NCBI GenBank assembly: GCA_030271555.1
Contig: JARXKQ010000065.1
Location: forward strand, 1-6,720
Direction: 5' to 3'
From: Chloroflexota bacterium
GTDB taxonomy: Bacteria; Chloroflexota; Limnocylindria; Limnocylindrales; CSP1-4
DNA length: 6,720 nucleotides
This document shows positions 1 to 6,640 of the stretch, one piece after another. A model generated the notes under the pieces. It was not told the origin of the DNA, did no database searches, and saw nothing but the letters and a program-made list of their open reading frames with translations. Made by a program: the position numbers and the translations under genes. How positions within the stretch are numbered: position 1 is the stretch's first letter; each line of letters starts with the position of its first letter.

Positions 1-499
<499 letters not shown>

Positions 500-521
500 G
501 AACTGCCCTTGCGGCCAGTTC
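500..521 (-). other. rRNA leader hairpin with GCAA tetraloop next to the 16S 5' end
   Basis: On the transcribed strand GAACTGGCC, GCAA and GGGCAGTTC fold into a stem closed by a GNRA-type loop with one internal G/G mismatch. It abuts the predicted 16S 5' end. Pre-rRNA leaders usually hold processing stems, so a role in 5' maturation or 30S assembly is a reasonable inference. The fold is by eye only. Confidence 0.5.
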
Positions 522-574
522 AAAAAGTTCGGGGTTTGCCCGCTCGCACTAGCTGATTGCCTACCACTCTTCAC

Positions 575-587
575 TTGTTAAGGTGCA
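575..587 (-). promoter_or_regulatory. boxA-like antitermination element in the rRNA leader
   Basis: The minus strand reads TGCACCTTAACAA, which matches the classical boxA TGCTCTTTAACAA at 11 of 13 positions. It lies about 75 bases upstream of the 16S 5' end and downstream of both candidate promoters, where boxA is expected. BoxA RNA binds NusB/NusE (S10) and makes rRNA transcription resistant to Rho. Confidence 0.6.
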
Positions 588-624
588 GCGCCCAGAGCCT
601 TTCCGGCGACTGGCACGGCCGCGC

Positions 625-654
625 ATTGTGACAGGGTCACAAGGAGGCCGTCAA
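625..654 (-). promoter_or_regulatory. Candidate rRNA promoter P2 (TTGACG-N18-CACAAT)
   Basis: On the minus strand a TTGACG -35 box (649-654) is followed after 18 bases by CACAAT (625-630), which matches TATAAT at four of six positions. Initiation would fall near 617, giving a leader of about 120 bases that contains the boxA-like element. A perfect inverted repeat (626-642) fills the spacer and covers most of the -10 box. Confidence 0.5.
626..642. repeat. Perfect 7-bp inverted repeat over the rRNA promoter (operator-like)
   Basis: TTGTGAC, AGG and GTCACAA form a perfect inverted repeat with a 3-base centre. Its left arm overlaps the CACAAT box of candidate P2 and its right arm lies in the spacer, where a bound dimeric regulator would block RNA polymerase. 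The half-sites look like CRP/FNR half-sites (TGTGA, TCACA), but they are separated by 5 rather than 6 bases. It could instead act as an RNA hairpin in transcripts from the upstream promoter. Confidence 0.6.
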
Positions 655-663
655 CCGTACGGT
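654..663. repeat. Perfect 10-bp palindrome upstream of the P2 -35 box
   Basis: ACCGTACGGT is fully self-complementary and touches the TTGACG box of candidate P2. Its position suits an upstream protein-binding site; no function is assigned. Confidence 0.45.
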
Positions 664-675
664 GCTGGATCTGGG

Positions 676-692
676 GGCTCAATGACTGAGCC
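676..692. repeat. 6-bp inverted repeat between candidate rRNA promoters
   Basis: GGCTCA, ATGAC and TGAGCC form a perfect 6-bp inverted repeat with a 5-base loop, between the two candidate rRNA promoters. It may be an operator or a leader hairpin. There is no U-run on either strand, so it is not a canonical terminator. Confidence 0.4.
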
Positions 693-728
693 TGCCCGGG
701 CCACCTACAGGGCGACCGCGGAATGGGA

Positions 729-757
729 ACTATAACACAGGCGCAAGGTCGCGTGGA
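729..757 (-). promoter_or_regulatory. Candidate rRNA promoter P1 (extended -10 TGTTATAGT)
   Basis: The minus strand carries TGTTATAGT (729-737), an extended -10 with TATAGT as the core. A weak TCCACG box (752-757) lies 17 bases upstream and matches TTGACA at three of six positions. Initiation near 722 would give a leader of about 220 bases. A tandem P1/P2 layout is common for rRNA operons. The region between the small membrane gene (stop at 809) and the 16S gene holds no other coding sequence that I can see. Confidence 0.4.
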
Positions 758-808
758 CCGGGTCCGAGGTGTCGGATGGGCCACGAGCCAGTGCTCTCTG
801 ACGACCTT

Positions 809-990
809 TTAGAGCGGGCCCTCCTGGGCGAGGAGGATGAAGGCCGCGCCACAAAGGATGCTGATGAGCCCCAGCTCGACTGAGCCGGGCGCGCCCAAGG
901 GACCTGTCGCGATCCAGTAGACGAGGCCGCCCAGCAGCACCGCAAACAGCGGCTTTATGAGCCGCAGCAGCAGCTCGATGATCAGGTTGC

Positions 991-994
<4 letters not shown>
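809..994 (-). CDS. Small two-helix membrane protein in the bofA position
   Basis: A 61-residue protein whose function I do not recognise. Residues 3-14 could form an amphipathic helix (IIELLLRLIK). Residues 15-29 and 40-56 are two hydrophobic helices joined by a Gly/Pro-rich turn (GPLGAPG), so it should be a small inner-membrane hairpin protein. It is very probably translated: its ATG overlaps the recR stop as ATGA, and a GAGGTG Shine-Dalgarno lies 8 bases upstream inside recR, which implies translational coupling. It is the last gene of the dnaX-ebfC-recR operon and sits just before the rRNA operon, exactly where Bacillus has bofA, an inhibitor of sigma-K processing. BofA is also a small membrane protein, but I see no clear sequence match (this protein is shorter and lacks the BofA C-terminal pattern), so homology is only a possibility. 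Confidence 0.8.
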
Positions 995-1620
<626 letters not shown>

Positions 1621-1636
1621 TTACGTCGACCGATCC

Positions 1637-1954
1637 CTAGCCGATCATGCCCGGCATACCGGGCATCTTCATGCCACCGGTGATGCGTGCCGTCTTCGCA
1701 TCGATCTGCGCCTTGACCTGGTGCACGCCGTCGTTGACGGCTGCGGTGATCAGGTCCTGCAGCATCTCGACGTCGTCCGATGCCGCGTCGGGACTGATAG
1801 TCAGCGACATCAGCTCGCCGTGACCGTTGACGACGCACTTGACGGCGCCGCCGCCGGCCGTGCCCTCCACGGTCATCGTCTCGATCTCGGCCTGCACCTT
1901 GGCCATCTCGGCCTGCATTTGCTGCGCCATCTTGGCCAGGTTTCCGTAGCCCAC
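1637..1954 (-). CDS. ebfC: YbaB/EbfC family nucleoid-associated protein
   Basis: A 105-residue protein of the YbaB/EbfC family, small dimeric DNA-binding proteins of the nucleoid that are almost always encoded between dnaX and recR. The N-terminal helix (NLAKMAQQMQAEMAKVQAEIE, about 5-25), the TVEGTAGGGAVKCVVNGHGEL strand segment (28-48), the ISPDA turn (53-57) and the Met/Gly/Pro-rich tail (GGMKMPGMPGM) are all typical of the family. The start is GTG at 1954, supported by a GGAGGT Shine-Dalgarno (1962-1967) with 7-base spacing and by a family-like N-terminus. The gene lies 22 bases after dnaX and 16 before recR in one operon. Binding to DNA is known for several members; the precise role here is not known. 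Confidence 0.95.
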   Translation of the reverse strand: MGYGNLAKMAQQMQAEMAKVQAEIETMTVEGTAGGGAVKCVVNGHGELMSLTISPDAASDDVEMLQDLITAAVNDGVHQVKAQIDAKTARITGGMKMPGMPGMIG

Positions 1955-1961
1955 TTACTTG

Positions 1962-1967
1962 ACCTCC
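1962..1967 (-). promoter_or_regulatory. Shine-Dalgarno deciding the GTG start of ebfC
   Basis: GGAGGT on the minus strand lies in the dnaX-ebfC gap, 7 bases before GTG at 1954. It is the strongest ribosome-binding site in the operon and supports the non-ATG start. Confidence 0.8.
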
Positions 1968-1976
1968 GGGTTGGTT

Positions 1977-3647
1977 CTAGTCGACCTCGGCCACGTCGGC
2001 CAGGTCGTCTGCAAATATCTTTCGTGCCTGGGTCACCAGGTCGTCGCCGTCGGCAGCTGTGCCCAGGCCCATCTGCGGGATGAGCTCCACGTTTGTGGCC
2101 ACGCAGCGAACGGCGACTGCGCGACCCAGGACCTCGCCGATCCCCTCCTCCAGCTTGCGCTGCTTGCGCGTCGCGATGTCGCGCATGAAGGCCTGACTTT
2201 CAGGGAAGCCCAGGACGATGGTCGCGCCGCTCACTTCGACCGGGCGACAGGCATTAATGAGTGGCCGGTCGGCCGGGTTGCGGCTGACGCGCTCGACGAT
2301 TTGCGGCCACGCGGCGATGAGTGCGGCGAGCGCATCGTCCGGCACGGACTCGACGGGCTGGGGTACCGATTCAACTGGCACAGGCACCGACTCGACCGGC
2401 TTGGCTGCCACTTCGACCTTGACTGCCTGCGGCGGTCTGGGCGCGCGAGCCGCCTGCCGAGCGGCCGGGGCCCGTTCCGGAGTGGACTCTGGTTGAGCGG
2501 GTTGGGTCGGGGCGGGCTGGGCCGGGGCGGGCTGGGCAAGGGGGCGGTTGGTCGGCTGGCGGGCGGGTCGGTCGGTGGTTGGTCCGTCGCCACCCTCCAA
2601 CAGGGCGAGCTCGAGCTGCAGCCGATAGCCACCGGCGGCGCCGCGGTTCACGTCGAGGCCGGCGAGGCGGCGCGCGGCGCGGGTGAGACGGGGCGCGCGA
2701 TCGGCACCGCCGCGACTCGTGTTGCTGAGTGCACTTATCAGCTGTTCGCGCATGCGTGCGACGACCTGATCGGCGAACGCGACCAGATCCCGGCCATCGC
2801 CCTCGAGATCGTCGAGCAACCGGATGCCATCGAGCGCGTCGCCCGACGCCAGGTCGTCGATGAACCGATCGACGCTCTCCATCTCGGCCAGGCCCAGCAG
2901 GTCACGCACGTTGCTGGCATTGATCTCTTCGATGCCGCTCGAGATGATCTGGTCGAGCATCGACTCGGCGTCACGCATGCCCCCAGCGGCGCGTTGCGCG
3001 ATCAGCTCGATCGCGTCGTCACTGATCGTGCGACCTTCCGCTTGCGCGATGCGCCGCAGCTTGCCGCTGATCTGTTTTTCGGGGAGCGGCCGGAAGGTGA
3101 ACCGCTGCAGCCGGCTGACCACGGCGGGGCGGATGCCGCTTGGGTCAGTTGTGCAGAAGATGAACAGGACGTCGGGCGGCGGCTCCTCGAGCGTCTTGAG
3201 CAGCACGTCCCAGCCCTCTTTGATGCGCTGGACCTCGTCGATGATGAAGACCTTGCGCCGCAGATCCGCGGCGGCGGTGTAGACGCGCGGCAGCAGCTCG
3301 CGCATGTCGTCGACCCGGTTGTTGCTCGCAGCATCGAGCTCCACCACGTCGAGGGCACGGCCCTCACGGATGGCGACGCATGACTCGCACGTGTCGTCGG
3401 GCTCGCCGTCGACCTGGTTGGGGCAGTTGACTGCCTTGGCGACGATCCGTGCCGTGGAGGTCTTGCCCGTGCCCCGCGGTCCGACGAAAAGCAGACCGTG
3501 CGCGAGGCGGTTGAGTCGGACGGCATTACGCAGCGTCTCGACGATCGCGTCCTGGGCGACGACGTCCTTGAACGTCTGCGAGCGCCAGCGGCGATAGAGC
3601 GCCTGATGGGGCGGGGCTGGCTGTGTGACGGCAATCTCCGGGGGCAT
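1977..3647 (-). CDS. dnaX: DNA polymerase III subunit gamma/tau (DnaX)
   Basis: AAA+ subunit of the clamp loader, which opens and loads the beta clamp and, in its tau form, bridges polymerase and helicase at the fork. Visible in its 556 residues are the family N-terminus ALYRRWRSQTF (16-26), Walker A GPRGTGKTS (56-64), a zinc-binding insertion (C75, C87, C90), Walker B IIDEVQ (135-140), LLKTLEEPP (149-157), sensor 1 FCTTD (164-168), the SRLQRF arginine-finger region (178-183), and sensor 2 GGMRDAESMLDQ (222-233). A Pro/Ala-rich linker (about 356-434) and a C-terminal tau domain (about 437-556) follow. Oddities: the usual DEVH is DEVQ, and one of the four cysteines is missing (D84 takes its place). 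The ATG at 3647 has no Shine-Dalgarno. A TAAACT hexamer at 3653-3658 could be a -10 box for a leaderless message, or the gene is read through from the SRP RNA, which ends about 20 bases upstream. No programmed-frameshift slippery site is seen. It heads the dnaX-ebfC-recR operon. Confidence 0.98.
   Translation of the reverse strand: MPPEIAVTQPAPPHQALYRRWRSQTFKDVVAQDAIVETLRNAVRLNRLAHGLLFVGPRGTGKTSTARIVAKAVNCPNQVDGEPDDTCESCVAIREGRALDVVELDAASNNRVDDMRELLPRVYTAAADLRRKVFIIDEVQRIKEGWDVLLKTLEEPPPDVLFIFCTTDPSGIRPAVVSRLQRFTFRPLPEKQISGKLRRIAQAEGRTISDDAIELIAQRAAGGMRDAESMLDQIISSGIEEINASNVRDLLGLAEMESVDRFIDDLASGDALDGIRLLDDLEGDGRDLVAFADQVVARMREQLISALSNTSRGGADRAPRLTRAARRLAGLDVNRGAAGGYRLQLELALLEGGDGPTTDRPARQPTNRPLAQPAPAQPAPTQPAQPESTPERAPAARQAARAPRPPQAVKVEVAAKPVESVPVPVESVPQPVESVPDDALAALIAAWPQIVERVSRNPADRPLINACRPVEVSGATIVLGFPESQAFMRDIATRKQRKLEEGIGEVLGRAVAVRCVATNVELIPQMGLGTAADGDDLVTQARKIFADDLADVAEVD
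2340..2399 (-). repeat. Triplicated PVESVP motif in the DnaX linker
   Basis: Residues 417-436 read PVESVP-V-PVESVP-Q-PVESVP, a sevenfold-period tandem repeat in the Pro-rich linker between the AAA+ and tau domains. A second low-complexity stretch of QPAP/QPAQ units lies at 372-386. Such linkers are flexible and vary in length; the repeat probably arose by slippage. Confidence 0.85.
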
Positions 3648-3667
3648 CGATGCAGTTTAGAAGTGTT

Positions 3668-3936
3668 AGCCGTGCACCCGCCGTCGACCGGTGACGCTCA
3701 CGTGCCCAACGAGGAGATCGGCTCAGACCAGGCCTGTCCGCGGCACCCGGCGAACAGCGTTTATCGCTGCTTCCTTCCGGACCTGACGAGGTTCACGCGT
3801 CGCCGCTGCGCGGGACCCGATCCTCAGCACCAATCTCTCCGCCGGCCTTCGCGAACGCTGGCCTCGGGTGGGAATTCAGCCCTGCTGAAGCGGATTGCAG
3901 GTACAGGGCACCGCTAGTTCCCCGCCTAGCACGGCC
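3668..3936 (-). ncRNA. ffs: Large bacterial signal recognition particle RNA (with Alu domain)
   Basis: RNA scaffold of the signal recognition particle, which binds Ffh and targets nascent membrane and secreted proteins to FtsY/SecYEG. The Ffh-binding helix 8 core GTCAGGTCCGGAAGGAAGCAG, with its GGAA loop and asymmetric loops, is at 3765-3787. The 5' part (AGCGGTGCCCTGTACCTGCA, followed by ATCCGC) matches the Alu domain of the Bacillus-type 6S-size scRNA, so this is the large form of about 270 bases, not the 4.5S type of about 110. The 5' end GCCGTGC (3935-3929) pairs with GCACGGC at the 3' end (3675-3669), which closes the molecule and fixes the ends within a few bases. No U-run terminator follows; dnaX starts about 20 bases downstream. 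It lies between the tRNA-Ser genes and dnaX, as scr does in Firmicutes. Confidence 0.95.
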
Positions 3937-3941
3937 CGCGA

Positions 3942-3947
3942 ATGATA
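3942..3947 (-). promoter_or_regulatory. Candidate -10 box of the SRP RNA promoter
   Basis: TATCAT on the minus strand matches TATAAT at five of six positions and lies 6-7 bases before the predicted 5' end of the SRP RNA at 3935/3936. No good -35 box is visible at the usual distance, so this is based on the -10 box and its position. Confidence 0.45.
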
Positions 3948-4109
3948 CCTGCGAGCGCCGGGCGGTCCGTCCTCCGCTCAGCGGTTGACCCGTCCCCTGA
4001 AGGAGATCAGGGGGCCCGGAACCTGTCGCTCAGCGGACGATCACCCCGCTGAACGGGGCGGACATCGTATGACCGGGCGCTCGTCGGACGGTTGACCCGC
4101 TGAGCGGTG
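3948..4109. repeat. Non-coding spacer with short palindromes
   Basis: No gene is seen here. The spacer holds CCGCTCAGCGG (3974-3984), a near copy at 4027-4036 (CGCTCAGCGG), and the reverse-complement form CCGCTGAGCGG (4097-4107), each an 11-bp-type hairpin with a single central base. TTGACCCG occurs at 3985-3992 and as TTGACCCGCTG at 4092-4102; the same 11-mer recurs at 4335-4345 beside the deaminase stop codon. Two further hairpins are present: CCCCTGA-N6-TCAGGGG (3994-4013) and CCCCG-N5-CGGGG (4044-4058). The 4097-4107 hairpin begins 3 bases after the tRNA-Ser CCA end. None has a U-run, so they may be processing or Rho-type terminator structures, or a small repeat family. Confidence 0.55.
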
Positions 4110-4197
4110 TGGCGGAGAGGGAGGGATTCGAACCCTCGATGGGTTGCCCCATACGGCATTTCCAGTGCCGCGCACTAGGCCTCTATGCGACCTCTCC
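4110..4197 (-). tRNA. tRNA-Ser (anticodon GGA)
   Basis: Class II tRNA of 88 bases with encoded CCA. The acceptor arms are GGAGAGG and CCTCTCC with discriminator G. The anticodon stem CGGCA/TGCCG encloses CTGGAAA (anticodon GGA, reading UCC and UCU). The long variable arm TATGGGGCAACCCATC and the T arm GAGGGTTCGAATCCCTC are complete. It is tandem with tRNA-Ser(CGA), 23 bases apart, on the same strand. Confidence 0.97.
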
Positions 4198-4218
4198 GCG
4201 GGGTTGAATCTCGAGGCG

Positions 4219-4306
<88 letters not shown>

Positions 4307-4314
4307 GCGCGAGG

Positions 4315-4323
4315 AGGATAGCA
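4315..4323 (-). promoter_or_regulatory. Candidate extended -10 promoter for the tRNA-Ser pair
   Basis: TGCTATCCT on the minus strand is an extended -10 (TG-n-TATCCT) in the 40-base gap between the deaminase stop and tRNA-Ser(CGA). Initiation would be close to the tRNA 5' end, leaving almost no leader. No -35 box is obvious. The tRNAs could also be read through from the deaminase gene. Confidence 0.35.
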
Positions 4324-4346
4324 ATTGAGCCGGTTTGACCCGCTGG

Positions 4347-4766
4347 TCAGTGGCCGCGGGCCGAGGTAAGTCGCAGCTCAGCGGCCTCGCGCGCCATGAT
4401 GCCCGACACGACCGATAGGTGACCCTTGGCAATCGAGCCCGATGCGCCCGATTTGGCGTCCGGGGTCGCGAACACGAGGCCATCGACGTCGGACTCGATC
4501 AGAGCGCCGACGCACATGGCGCATGGCTCCACGGCGGTGAAGACGATCAGGCCGGATAGCTTTGTGCGACCCAGGCGGCGGGCGGCCTCGCGCACGACGA
4601 TGATCACCGCGTGCGCAGTGGGATCGCCCGTCGTGGCGATCGCGCTCCGGCCGCGCGCGACCATCGCCTCATCGAGCACGGCCACGGCGCCATCGGCCGC
4701 TTCGCCGGCATCAGCGGCTGCGCGCGCCTCGGCCAGAGCGGCACCCATGTAGAGCTCGTAATTCAC
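4347..4766 (-). CDS. TadA-like tRNA/nucleoside deaminase with a degenerate active site
   Basis: A 139-residue member of the zinc-dependent deaminase superfamily, closest by motif order to TadA, the tRNA-specific adenosine deaminase that makes inosine at position 34 of tRNA-Arg(ACG). TadA-like segments are ELYMGAALAEARAAADAGE (4-22), DPTAHA (48-53), EPCAMCVGAL (80-89) and PDAKSGASGS (102-111). The zinc ligands H52, C82 and C85 are present, but the catalytic glutamate of HAE is valine (V54, codon GTG at 4605-4607) and the asparagine that aligns with E. coli N46 is serine (S41). The conserved VPVG is AADG, and the C-terminal helix is short (E. coli TadA has 167 residues). It may therefore lack deaminase activity or have another role. 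The start is GTG at 4766 because it restores the TadA N-terminus; it has no Shine-Dalgarno, and TACGAT at 4773-4778 suggests a possible leaderless message. It lies upstream of the tRNA-Ser and SRP RNA genes, as tadA does in Firmicutes. The open frame continues upstream to 5513 antisense to the transporter, and that part is not coding. Confidence 0.88.
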   Translation of the reverse strand: MNYELYMGAALAEARAAADAGEAADGAVAVLDEAMVARGRSAIATTGDPTAHAVIIVVREAARRLGRTKLSGLIVFTAVEPCAMCVGALIESDVDGLVFATPDAKSGASGSIAKGHLSVVSGIMAREAAELRLTSARGH

Positions 4767-4901
4767 GTTTCGATCGTAGCGCAGCGGCCCGCCCAAGTAG
4801 TCGCCGACAACGCCGGCGGGACGAACGCCTTCCAGATACAGTCCGCCGGTCATAGAAACGGTGCTGCGCCGTAACTGACCGAGGAATCTGAGGGAACCCG
4901 A
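4767..4901. promoter_or_regulatory. Divergent intergenic region between the deaminase and transporter genes
   Basis: 135 bases separate the two divergent starts and must hold both promoters unless the transporter is read from within the deaminase gene. TACGAT (4773-4778, minus) and TACAGT (4836-4841, plus) are the best -10-like hexamers, but neither has a convincing -35. No operator-like repeat stands out. Confidence 0.3.
4890..4895 (+). promoter_or_regulatory. Shine-Dalgarno deciding the TTG start of the transporter
   Basis: GAGGGA lies 6 bases before TTG at 4902. No ATG with comparable spacing is present nearby, and the resulting N-terminus leads into the first membrane helix at the expected distance. 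Confidence 0.7.
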
Positions 4902-6545
4902 TTGTCCGCCACTGAAATTGCCGCTGCGCCCGACTTCGCCAACAGCCACCACCTGAGTCCGCGCGCGAAGCTCGAGATCCTTTTCGCGGTCCTGCTCGCG
5001 CTCTTCATGTTCGCCCTCGACCAGACGATTGTTGGCGTCGCGCTGCCGAGCATCATCTCCGACCTGAAGGGCCAAGAGCTCTACGCCTGGTCGATCACGA
5101 TCTACCTGTTGACGTCGACGATCAGCGGGCCCATCTACGGCAAGCTGTCCGACCTGTTCGGCCGCCGGCCCATCTTCATCTGGGCAGTCGGCTTGTTCCT
5201 GGTCGCGTCCGTTGGCGCCGGCCTGTCGCAGAGCATGCCGATGTTCATCTTCTTCCGAGGCCTGCAGGGCCTGGGCGGCGGCGCCGTGTTCCAGCTCGCG
5301 TTCGCTGTGCTCGCGGACCTTTACACGCCGGCGGAGCGCGGCAAGTACTCCGGCCTGTTCGGCGCGGTGTTCGGCCTGTCGTCGATCATCGGGCCTGCCG
5401 TGGGCGGGCTCATCACGGACAACCTGAGCTGGCACTTCATCTTCTTCGTGAACGTGCCCATAGCTCTCGCGTCGCTGTACGTGATCTTCCGACTGCTGCC
5501 GGCGATCAAGCACCCCGAGGCGGCGCGCAACATCGACTATGTCGGCGCTGCCCTCTTTACCGCCACCATCGCCCCGTTTCTCGTCGGCCTGACCAACCGC
5601 CAGCAGGCCGATTGGGCCGACCCCTGGGTGGGCGGGCTGATGCTGGTAGGGCTCATCTTCGGGGTGATCTTCCTGTGGTGGGAACGGCGTGCCCCAGAGC
5701 CGCTGATCGTCTTCCCTCTATTCCGCATCCGCACTTTCACGATCTCTGTCCTGGCGATGTTCCTGATGTCGTTCGGCTTCCTCGCCGTCATCGTCTATCT
5801 GCCGCTGTGGTTCCAGGTGGTGCACGGCTCGACCGCCACAGAGTCCGGCTACCAGCTGCTGCCGCTGCTGGGCGCGCTGATCGTCAGCGCCACTCTGTCA
5901 GGCCAGATCGTGGCGCGCACCCATCGTTACAAGTTGCTCATCGTGGCGGCGATGACTTCGCTGACGGTTGGGCTGCTGCTGCTCACGAACCTTCACGCGA
6001 ATACCGACCTGGTCACGCTGTGGATATGGATGGCCATCGCCGGCGCTGGCATCGGCCCGGCATTCGCGGTCTTCACGCTGATCGTCAGCGCCGCGGTGCC
6101 CATGCGTCAGATTGGCGTCGCGTCGAGCAGCCTGACGTTCTTCCAGCAGATCGGCGGCACGATCGGTCTGACGATTGCGAGCACGCTCTTTGCGAGCCGG
6201 CTCACGGAGGAAGTGCCCAAGCAACTGGTCGCCGCGGGCGTGCCCCAACAATTCATCGCGCAGTTCGCGGGCAACTCGGGCTCGTTCAACCTGACCGGCA
6301 CGGGCGACTTGGGCGCGCGCATCCTTGCCCAGGTGCCGGAGCAGTTCAAAGCGCTTATCGAGCCACTCATCCCGAACATCGTCGGCGGCATCCACGAGGC
6401 AATCTCGCTCGCCCTCGGCGGCGCGCTTTGGGTGGGCATTTGCGCCGCGATCATCGCGGTCCTTGCCGTGATGTTCCTCAAGGAAGTGCCACTCACTTCG
6501 AACTGGGACGAAGCCGGTGGCCCACCGCCGGCGGCGATGGGCTAG
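4902..6545 (+). CDS. MFS drug exporter, DHA2 (EmrB/QacA) family
   Basis: A 547-residue inner-membrane protein of the 14-helix drug:H+ antiporter-2 family, expected to export toxic compounds using the proton gradient. Supporting motifs are the DHA2 helix-1 signature LDQTIVGVALP (39-49), motif A GKLSDLFGRRP between helices 2 and 3 (80-90), motif C-like GLSSIIGPAVGG in helix 5 (158-169), WHFIFFVNVPI (177-187), and repeated hydrophobic segments up to about residue 526. A polar loop of about 65 residues (431-497) precedes the last helix, as in EmrB-like members. The N-terminal 22 residues and the C-terminal 20 residues (ending in a Pro-rich tail) should be cytoplasmic. The TTG start has a good GAGGGA Shine-Dalgarno. 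No membrane-fusion partner or TetR/MarR regulator is present within the window, so substrate and control are unknown. It is the only plus-strand gene here and ends at the shared terminator 6601-6625. Arg codons are mostly CGC but include all four CGN codons. Confidence 0.93.
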   Translation: MSATEIAAAPDFANSHHLSPRAKLEILFAVLLALFMFALDQTIVGVALPSIISDLKGQELYAWSITIYLLTSTISGPIYGKLSDLFGRRPIFIWAVGLFLVASVGAGLSQSMPMFIFFRGLQGLGGGAVFQLAFAVLADLYTPAERGKYSGLFGAVFGLSSIIGPAVGGLITDNLSWHFIFFVNVPIALASLYVIFRLLPAIKHPEAARNIDYVGAALFTATIAPFLVGLTNRQQADWADPWVGGLMLVGLIFGVIFLWWERRAPEPLIVFPLFRIRTFTISVLAMFLMSFGFLAVIVYLPLWFQVVHGSTATESGYQLLPLLGALIVSATLSGQIVARTHRYKLLIVAAMTSLTVGLLLLTNLHANTDLVTLWIWMAIAGAGIGPAFAVFTLIVSAAVPMRQIGVASSSLTFFQQIGGTIGLTIASTLFASRLTEEVPKQLVAAGVPQQFIAQFAGNSGSFNLTGTGDLGARILAQVPEQFKALIEPLIPNIVGGIHEAISLALGGALWVGICAAIIAVLAVMFLKEVPLTSNWDEAGGPPPAAMG

Positions 6546-6600
6546 CCGCTCCAATGCAAGCTCCAAAGCCGCGAACTGAACGCGGCTGGTCGCGAACAAA

Positions 6601-6625
6601 AGAGGCCCCCAATTAGGGGGCCTCT
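6601..6625. terminator. Bidirectional Rho-independent terminator
   Basis: AGAGGCCCCC, loop AATTA and GGGGGCCTCT form a perfect 10-bp stem. On the plus strand TT then CC follows, a short T tract including the stem end (TCTTT). On the minus strand TTTTGTT follows. It can end the transporter transcript coming from the left and the tRNA-Arg transcript coming from the right. Confidence 0.9.
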
Positions 6626-6640
6626 TTCCATTTCAGGTGT

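Noticed and set aside
626..642. CRP binding site
   Set aside because: The TGTGA and TCACA half-sites are present but separated by 5 bases, while the CRP consensus needs 6. It is kept only as an unassigned inverted repeat.
1959..3383. Long plus-strand open frame (474 codons) antisense to dnaX
   Set aside because: It is a high-GC shadow frame of dnaX and has no recognisable motifs; the minus-strand frame carries the complete DnaX domain order.
1977..3647. Programmed -1 frameshift producing a short gamma form of DnaX
   Set aside because: No A-rich slippery heptamer is present in the frame at the expected place.
3994..4058. Rho-independent terminators after the tRNA-Ser pair
   Set aside because: The hairpins are good, but neither strand shows a following U-run, so they are listed only as palindromes.
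4767..5513. Upstream extension of the deaminase frame on the minus strand, giving a 388-residue protein
   Set aside because: The extra part is antisense to the transporter, is rich in low-complexity Arg/Glu/Gln sequence and has no domain. The TadA-like N-terminus starts at the GTG at 4766.
5612..6616. Plus-strand 334-codon frame and minus-strand 233-codon frame (5898-6599) over the transporter
   Set aside because: Both are Arg/His-rich or Glu/Arg-rich shadows of a membrane-protein gene; only the 4902-6545 frame gives membrane helices and MFS motifs.
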